Assembly (NCBI GenBank): GCA_037043235.1
Contig: JAWRVZ010000043.1
Span: 843,001 to 907,000 of the forward strand
Length of the DNA stretch: 64,000 nucleotides
Reading direction: 5' to 3'
From: Rhodeus uyekii
Lineage: Eukaryota > Chordata > Actinopteri > Cypriniformes > Acheilognathidae
The first letter of the stretch is position 1. Every line of letters starts with the position of its first letter. Of this stretch, positions 61,530 to 64,000 are shown one piece after another. The notes under the pieces were generated by a model. It was not told the DNA's origin and ran no database searches. It saw only the letters and a list, made by a program, of their open reading frames with translations. A program made the position numbers and the translations under genes.

Positions 61530-63070
61530 AAAAGTGGTAGTAGTATTAAGTTTATAGTTATTTTACTACTTTATGGCAGATACAGATTCTATATTCAATA
61601 AATACAAATAATTCATCTTTAATTGTACTTGATAAAAACATTATAACGGTCCATCTTACAAAACAAGTTTACTCTGATAAAAAAAATCTGTCACATGACA
61701 TTGAAAATTGGGCAGACCAAAGACCAAAAAAAAAAAAAAAAATTTCAAAGGAATGCTGCCATATTTAAATTTTTAGGAAAAAGAAAAATTCCAAAACATT
61801 ATTTTACGGAGCTTCAGTACTGCAGTCATTGAAGCAAAAGATGGAAAAACCAAATATTAAGACATTCATATTGATTTGCCGGGTCACTTTTTACTCTGAA
61901 ATAAAATTATTGACAATATAATTAACATCATTTATAGTATTTTTTTTAATTAAATTAGAAACATGTAATACAGACGTATTTAGACTAGCAGCCTCAGACT
62001 TTTGGACTCTGTATTTGGGTGGTGTAATTGAAAAATGTATGAACAAAGGATTAGGCAAAGATCATATTTCACATTAGTTTACGTTTCAATCACCTGAGCA
62101 ATGTTGGCCTGAGACGCAAGGCGGATCATGATATCCAGCTTCTCCAGCTTGACATAGATTGGGTCGTTATATTTCACAAAGAAAACCTTCATCTCATGCT
62201 TTAGAATTTCAGGGCTGTAGAAACACATAAGTGAAAATTAAACTACATTTATTTGTGCATTTAACTTTTTAAATCCCCAAACCTTCATCACTATGTATAA
62301 CAACATTTATTTTCCACAGCTTTGCACGTACCGCTTCTGTACAATGAGGTTAATGTTCCTCAGGGCAACATACTGCAGTTCAGGTTCAGCTGAGAGCAGA
62401 GTGACCAATGGAGGAGCAAGTTTCTTCAGCAGAGTGCCGTAATAGTCTAGATCTTTAGGAAGCATCTCCATAAACTTCATCAGAACCTTCACGGCAGATA
62501 GCACCACGGCAGAGTTAGCGTGGGACAACCGTGGAGTAACACGCTCACAGATACTGTGGGAGTAGAGTGAGAAACATGCTTCAACAAGGCAGACTAGAAC
62601 CAAATATTTAAGGGCAAATACATGCTGGGTAGTTTTGATTGCCTGAAAAAAATATTGATTACAATCTATTAAATTAGAACAATAAAATATTGATTCTTAA
62701 AATCCCCACCCGAATCAACACCGATTTAATTCTGACGTGGATTACCCAGATTGAATCTAATTGAATCAACACCAAGCACTAAACTGGATCAGCTTTATTA
62801 GTGGAGCTAGTGTCTATGTATTATGTAGACTTCATTAGAGACACCACACAGGAGGGATGAAATAACATTGCCCTCTGACCTCTGCGACTCGCGGTCATCA
62901 CGGGGTGTGTAGTTGGCCAGGCAGTCGAGGATGAAGATCTGGCCCCACTCAGTGCACTCATTAAGGGCTGTCAGGAGCTTATTAATGGTCTGAGGGTTCA
63001 GGTCCAGAAGGTTGCTGTTAGGATGAGACTCTGCTATCTCAGACAGAGCCGCTACTGCATTTGCAACTAC
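38922..63070 (-). CDS. ap1b1: AP-1 complex subunit beta-1, 5' end missing (18 exons)
   Basis: Beta-1 large subunit of the AP-1 heterotetramer, which links clathrin to cargo on trans-Golgi and endosomal membranes. Coding exons in order: 63070-62880, 62553-62332, 62214-62094, 61220-61125, 60910-60795, 60526-60361, 60087-59989, 57369-57110, 56564-56366, 55895-55875, 53537-53508, 53296-53153, 52101-51956, 50709-50580, 47092-47008, 46311-46225, 44712-44558, 38996-38922. All junctions are AG/GT and phases fit through to the TGA: 780 residues. The first seven exons give the HEAT-repeat trunk; exons around 57369-53153 give the Gly/Pro/Ser hinge with clathrin box LLNLD; the rest give the ear (appendage). 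LSAEPELQYVALRN and KFMEMLPKDLDYYG favour beta-1 over AP-2 beta. About 175 N-terminal residues lie past base 64000. Confidence 0.97.
39450..39625 (-). repeat. Dispersed repeat, copy 2
   Basis: Inverse of the family at 2765: AATTGATCAAAATTGACAGT, then ATTTCAAATAAATGCTGTTC and GTTTCTTGAGCACC. In the last ap1b1 intron. Confidence 0.65.
40472..40770 (+). repeat. Dispersed repeat, copy 3 (split)
   Basis: GAAAGAACAGCATTTATTT near 40487 and ACGGTCACTTCTAATCAACG near 40725 are family words separated by unrelated sequence, suggesting an insertion. Confidence 0.5.
41827..42188. mobile_element. TA-flanked MITE, ATAACCCGC family, copy 2
   Basis: 362 bp in the opposite orientation to the copy at 19397. 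Starts CCGTATTTTCCTGCATATAA and ends with an inverted CCGCATTTTCCCGCATATAA, TA on both sides. Shares CAGATTTTACAAACCC with copy 1. Lies in the last ap1b1 intron. Confidence 0.85.
43878..44511. mobile_element. PIF/Harbinger-like MITE
   Basis: 634 bp with ends GGCGTTTTCACACTGGGC and inverted GGGCATTTTCACACTGGC, flanked by TAA (43875-43877 and 44512-44514), the 3-bp target typical of Harbinger. No transposase. In the last ap1b1 intron, 46 bp from an exon. Confidence 0.8.
44558..44712 (-). CDS. ap1b1: ap1b1 ear exon
   Basis: 155 nt encoding (D)AASNKLQGSNIFTIAKR through LTNGIWVLAEMRVQ to GNPNYT. Acceptor CACAG, donor GTAAAT; ends on a codon boundary. Confidence 0.96.
45060..45420 (+). repeat. Dispersed repeat, copy 4 (longest)
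   Basis: Contains CAGAAATCATTCTAATATTC, GTGCTCAAGAAACATTT, AATGTTGAAAACTGTTGTGC and AAAGAACAGCATTTATATG in the family order. In an ap1b1 intron. Confidence 0.65.
45430..45560 (-). repeat. tRNA-related SINE-like fragment
   Basis: On the minus strand GTTGGTTAGACAG and GGTTGTGGGTTCGATTCTC resemble A and B boxes. The rest (GTAGCGCCCAGGGGG on plus) is a typical fish repeat tail. Confidence 0.5.
46225..46311 (-). CDS. ap1b1: ap1b1 ear exon
   Basis: 87 nt encoding (E)RQVFLATWKDIPNDNEAQF to KDIHLNS, plus one base. Acceptor CTCAG, donor GTAACA. Confidence 0.96.
47008..47092 (-). CDS. ap1b1: ap1b1 ear exon
   Basis: 85 nt encoding VAVKNNIDVFYFSSQYPLS to LFVEDGKM, plus one base. Acceptor TGCAG, donor GTAAGT. 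Confidence 0.96.
47093..50579 (-). other. ap1b1 intron
   Basis: Contains the 1.2-kb MITE at 47642-48830. The remainder shows no exon or bounded element. Confidence 0.5.
47642..48830. mobile_element. pogo/Tigger-like element, CAGTGGAACC family
   Basis: 1189 bp, the longest of these elements. Starts CAGTGGAACCCACTTATCGA, ends with the inverse of CAGTGGAACCCGGTTATTTC; TA on both sides. On the plus strand near 47960-48050 a frame reads EELAQKSSFTDAILEEEAQE then FPDYIDS, acidic like the tail of some pogo transposases, then stops. Inactive. Confidence 0.8.
50580..50709 (-). CDS. ap1b1: ap1b1 ear exon
   Basis: 130 nt encoding (S)FGLAPAGPLQVLTPLSP to VMKMEPLNNLQ. Acceptor TGTAG, donor GTAACA. Confidence 0.96.
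50710..51955 (-). other. ap1b1 intron, nothing recognised
   Basis: A short TA run at 51031-51049 and a T run follow; no bounded element or exon. Confidence 0.55.
51956..52101 (-). CDS. ap1b1: ap1b1 ear exon
   Basis: 146 nt encoding LWLPAMKAKGLEISGTF to MTDFAIQFNRN(S). This is the start of the ear beta-sandwich. Acceptor TTCAG, donor GTGAGT. Confidence 0.96.
52190..52855. mobile_element. pogo/Tigger-like MITE, ACTTACGAAA family
   Basis: 666 bp with perfect 23-bp TIRs that begin CAGTAGAACCCCGACTTACG, TA on both sides. In the ap1b1 intron between the hinge and ear exons. Carries a transposase N-terminal relic. Confidence 0.92.
52602..52709 (+). pseudogene. Relic of pogo-type transposase N-terminus
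   Basis: 35 codons beginning MKVKEKKRMLSMEMKREIIE and continuing KYEAGMCLS. The basic start followed by a helix with EIIEKYEAG is the pattern of the psq/CENP-B-type DNA-binding helix-turn-helix of pogo/Tigger transposases. Truncated by a stop. This supports the pogo assignment of the MITE. Confidence 0.65.
53153..53296 (-). CDS. ap1b1: ap1b1 hinge-to-ear exon
   Basis: 144 nt, 48 codons: an Ala/Gly-rich hinge part (MGAGLGAAPAAMPAALGG), then LGDLFDLGGGVG and YVAPKT, which lead into the ear domain. Phase 0 at both ends; acceptor CTCAG, donor GTAAGT. Confidence 0.95.
53508..53537 (-). CDS. ap1b1: ap1b1 30-nt microexon (hinge)
   Basis: Encodes LGGDLGGSPS. Acceptor TTCCCAG, donor GTAAGT, phase 0 on both sides. 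Separated from the 21-nt exon by a 2.3-kb intron filled with nested transposons. Confidence 0.87.
54040..55085 (+). mobile_element. L2/CR1-type LINE fragment
   Basis: Endonuclease scrap (LGLTETWTHPENSATP, near 54050), then reverse transcriptase scraps: NQSGFKKSH, ALLSITEALRIAKADSKSS, and the catalytic YADD at 54783-54794 in CYADDTQLYLSFQ. Frameshifted, with internal deletions. The 5' boundary is uncertain. Confidence 0.85.
54570..54732. mobile_element. 163-bp hAT MITE with perfect 8-bp TSD
   Basis: CAGCGGTCCCAAACC and inverted CAGTGGTCCCCAACC ends, flanked by CACTACAT on both sides (54562-54569, 54733-54740). Inserted into the reverse-transcriptase region of the LINE. Confidence 0.95.
55875..55895 (-). 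CDS. ap1b1: ap1b1 21-nt microexon (hinge)
   Basis: Encodes only MGDESDT, matching the MGDE that follows DSL in mammalian AP1B1. Flanked by acceptor CTTGCAG and donor GTAATT; phase 0 on both sides. It is too short to appear as an open reading frame and was found by walking the hinge. Confidence 0.9.
55896..56365 (-). other. ap1b1 intron, nothing recognised
   Basis: Purine-rich near 55925-55985; no element recognised. Confidence 0.55.
56366..56564 (-). CDS. ap1b1: ap1b1 hinge exon with clathrin box
   Basis: 199 nt encoding a Ser-rich linker, VIPSQGDLLGDLLNLDL, a Thr/Pro/Val segment, and MQMGAMDLLGGGLDSL. LLNLD is the clathrin-box motif that binds the clathrin terminal domain in beta adaptins. 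It ends on a codon boundary, so the following short exons can be added or left out without a frame change. Confidence 0.95.
56565..57109 (-). other. ap1b1 intron, AT-rich
   Basis: Several TA runs and a (CA)n microsatellite at 56850-56872. A unit with AAAATGCATT...TAAGATAACATTATTAACTAGAAT occurs near 56610, 56780 and 56950, so the intron appears to have grown by tandem duplication. Confidence 0.65.
57110..57369 (-). CDS. ap1b1: ap1b1 trunk-to-hinge exon
   Basis: 260 nt encoding DSDNPDLRDRGYIYWRLL through YHKPPSAFVEGSRG and the start of the hinge (RLPPRAGS). Acceptor TTGCAG, donor GTGAGT. Confidence 0.97.
57370..59270 (-). other. ap1b1 intron, nothing recognised
   Basis: No bounded element or exon seen before the MITE at 59271. 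Confidence 0.5.
59271..59956. mobile_element. pogo/Tigger-like MITE, GGTTTACGAG family, copy 2
   Basis: 686 bp with perfect 18-bp TIRs CAGTAATACCTCGGTTTA and TA on both sides. Opposite orientation to 30010-30720. A short frame MSKKDYTKFSLQAVKRSS on the minus strand may be the transposase N-terminal relic. Sits 33 bp past the splice donor of an ap1b1 exon. Confidence 0.9.
59989..60087 (-). CDS. ap1b1: ap1b1 trunk exon
   Basis: 99 nt, 33 codons: VQLQLLTAIVKLFLKK to VLSLATQ. VQLQLL is the beta-1 form. Acceptor TTCAG, donor GTGAAA. A 686-bp pogo-like MITE lies only 33 bp past the donor. Confidence 0.97.
60361..60526 (-). CDS. ap1b1: ap1b1 trunk exon
   Basis: 166 nt encoding YESVIATLCENLDSLDEPE to GFHDESTQ. 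Acceptor TATAG, donor GTGAAG. This is among the most conserved stretches of beta adaptins. Confidence 0.97.
60795..60910 (-). CDS. ap1b1: ap1b1 trunk exon
   Basis: 116 nt encoding QSAERCVSTLLDLIQTK to IFRKYPN(K). The donor GTACGTG was chosen because joining AA to G in the next exon restores Lys-Tyr-Glu; acceptor TTACAG. Confidence 0.96.
61125..61220 (-). CDS. ap1b1: ap1b1 trunk exon
   Basis: 96 nt, 32 whole codons: VLAELKEYATEVDVDFV to GRCAIKVE. Acceptor TGTAG, donor GTGAGC. The intron upstream of it, between this exon and the previous one, holds the 134-bp palindrome. Confidence 0.96.
61345..61478. repeat. Perfect 134-bp AT-rich palindrome
   Basis: Every base from 61345 pairs with its mirror partner to 61478 (67-bp arms, no spacer; centre between 61411 and 61412, checked base by base). 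The outer arm begins GGAAATAACAGTTTTAGG; the core is (TA)n. In the ap1b1 intron between 61221 and 62093. Confidence 0.97.
61479..62093 (-). other. ap1b1 intron, remainder
   Basis: A second TA run lies at 61497-61526. No exon or bounded element. Confidence 0.6.
62094..62214 (-). CDS. ap1b1: ap1b1 trunk exon
   Basis: 121 nt encoding (R)PEILKHEMKVFFVKY to ASQANIAQ. Acceptor CTACAG, donor GTGATT. Continues the HEAT-repeat trunk in frame. Confidence 0.96.
62332..62553 (-). CDS. ap1b1: ap1b1 trunk exon
   Basis: 222 nt encoding ICERVTPRLSHANSAVV through LRNINLIVQKR. KFMEMLPKDLDYYG and LSAEPELQ are beta-1-like. Acceptor CACAG, donor GTACGT, ending two bases into the Arg codon. Confidence 0.97.
62880..63070 (-). 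CDS. ap1b1: ap1b1 trunk exon (first in window)
   Basis: Starts in phase 0 after a TTTAG acceptor and encodes 63 residues from VVANAVAALSEIAES to TPRDDRESQ. It ends two bases into a Ser codon that the next exon completes. The donor reads GTCAGA, weaker than most in this gene. Part of the HEAT-repeat solenoid. Confidence 0.95.
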
Positions 63071-63479
63071 CTAAAGGAGGAAAGAAGGCATTAAACTCAA
63101 TACAGTGGTAGTGTGTGTGTGCATGGTCTCGAGTTTTACACAACAAAAGCATGTAATTACACACCCCGGAGACTGAGAGAGAGCTAAATGGCACTGGGAC
63201 GTGCACAAGTAATCGAATGTGACCGAGACGAACGACCATGAAAACAATGTTCGCACTGACTGAAAAATACAATTTGTTTTTAATCACTTGATGTGCAAGA
63301 ACCAATGAGGTTCACGCTTGATCTTCCACAAGAACCAATAAGGTTTATTCTCACATCAAGCAGGTTCGGTTGAGCTTCTGTTTATGTTCGCTGATCAATG
63401 TTTATATGCAAATAAAAGCCTAAATTTAATCTGTTCATCATATAAAGCAATCTAAAGTATCTTCAGAAAATTTGGACTA
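63071..63479 (-). other. ap1b1 intron, nothing recognised
   Basis: No exon seen. CAAGAACCAATGAGGTT and CAAGAACCAATAAGGTT occur about 35 bp apart (63297, 63331), a small imperfect duplication. Confidence 0.5.
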
Positions 63480-63883
63480 CAGTAATCCCTCGCCACTTCG
63501 CGGTTCAAGTTTCGCGGCCTCAGTGCATCGCGGATTTTTCAAAAATATTTATCTAGCAATAAAAACTAAAAAAATACCACCATATCAGCAGTCGTATTGC
63601 AGAAAGCAGCGTTGTTTTATCGTGATCCGCGTTGTTTTATCGTGATCCGCGAGAGAAACGGTTTCCCAGGATGCCAGACAAAGAGAGAAACTCTCTCAGA
63701 GGCTTTGTACACACCCACGGGCACTCAAACAAGACATGTGATTGGTTCACGGCGCGAGATCGACCAATGAGGGCACGAGTGGATGTATCCTGTGAGCTGA
63801 TTGGCTGATCCTACTTCACAGAGTTTCACCTATCGCGGGGGGGGCTCCGGTCCACATTAACCGCGATAAAAGAGGGATCACTG
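63480..63883. mobile_element. Tigger-like MITE, TATCGCGG family, copy 2
   Basis: 404 bp, TA on both sides, opposite orientation to 23881-24602. Ends CAGTAATCCCTCGCCACTTC and inverted CAGTGATCCCTCTTTTATCG. Lacks the acid-rich/CT interior of copy 1. Confidence 0.88.
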
Positions 63884-63929
63884 TAAACGGCTTAATTCAT
63901 ATGGATTAGTTTTAAAATCTCTTTAGAAA

Positions 63930-64000
63930 GCAACTTTTGAGTTCCAAAGATGAACAAAACTCTGACAGGTTTGGAACCACATCAGGGTGAGTAATTAATG
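63930..64000. mobile_element. TTAA-type MITE fragment cut by the window end
   Basis: CAGGTTTGGAACCACATCAG then GGTGAGTAATTAATG is the right-hand part of the family seen whole at 13751-14025. Confidence 0.6.

Overview
This is a stretch of vertebrate nuclear DNA. It has intron-split genes with GT-AG junctions, low coding density and dense DNA-transposon debris. The repeats (dispersed TTAA-flanked elements, TA-flanked pogo/Tigger-like MITEs, hAT and Harbinger MITEs, an L2-type LINE) are typical of teleost fish and look most like an ostariophysan such as a cyprinid relative. The species cannot be fixed from the sequence. No bacterial-type operon, CRISPR array or rRNA is present.

Three protein-coding genes, all on the minus strand, are supported by exon-by-exon reconstruction. 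From right to left: (1) ap1b1, the beta-1 subunit of the AP-1 clathrin adaptor. Eighteen consecutive coding exons (63070 down to 38922) give 780 residues plus stop; the first roughly 175 residues lie beyond base 64000. (2) rasl10a, a small Ras-like GTPase, complete in three exons (35073-34858, 23043-22919, 21032-20762; 203 residues, ending in a CAAX box). (3) osbp2, an oxysterol-binding protein, of which only the first coding exon (16317-16010) is in the window; the rest lies left of base 1. AP1B1, RASL10A and OSBP2 are also neighbours on human 22q12 (recalled knowledge), so this looks like a conserved synteny block. The genes do not form one pathway: AP-1 sorts cargo at the trans-Golgi network and endosomes, OSBP-family proteins carry sterol/PI4P at ER-Golgi contacts, and RASL10A is a poorly characterised GTPase.

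Layout: 1-16009 is osbp2 intron 1, holding a decayed Ty3/Gypsy element with both LTRs, a pogo-like MITE, and a 1.9-kb element built around a GGTTGCTAGG minisatellite. 16010-16317 is osbp2 exon 1. 16318-20761 is osbp2 upstream sequence and the probable rasl10a 3' UTR. 20762-35073 is rasl10a, with a large intron 1 full of MITEs and a tRNA-Ser-like relic nested in a hAT element. 35074-37561 is intergenic, with a 59-bp tandem duplication. 37562-63070 is ap1b1, whose introns carry a triple-nested transposon stack, several MITEs and a perfect 134-bp palindrome.

The most notable observations are the perfect AT-rich palindrome in an ap1b1 intron; the minisatellite whose unit resembles an RFX X-box and which sits in a helentron-like frame; three frame-neutral exons (21, 30 and 144 nt) in the AP-1 beta hinge; a Ser in place of the G4-motif Asn of rasl10a; and several TIR families of pogo-like MITEs built on one shared pattern.
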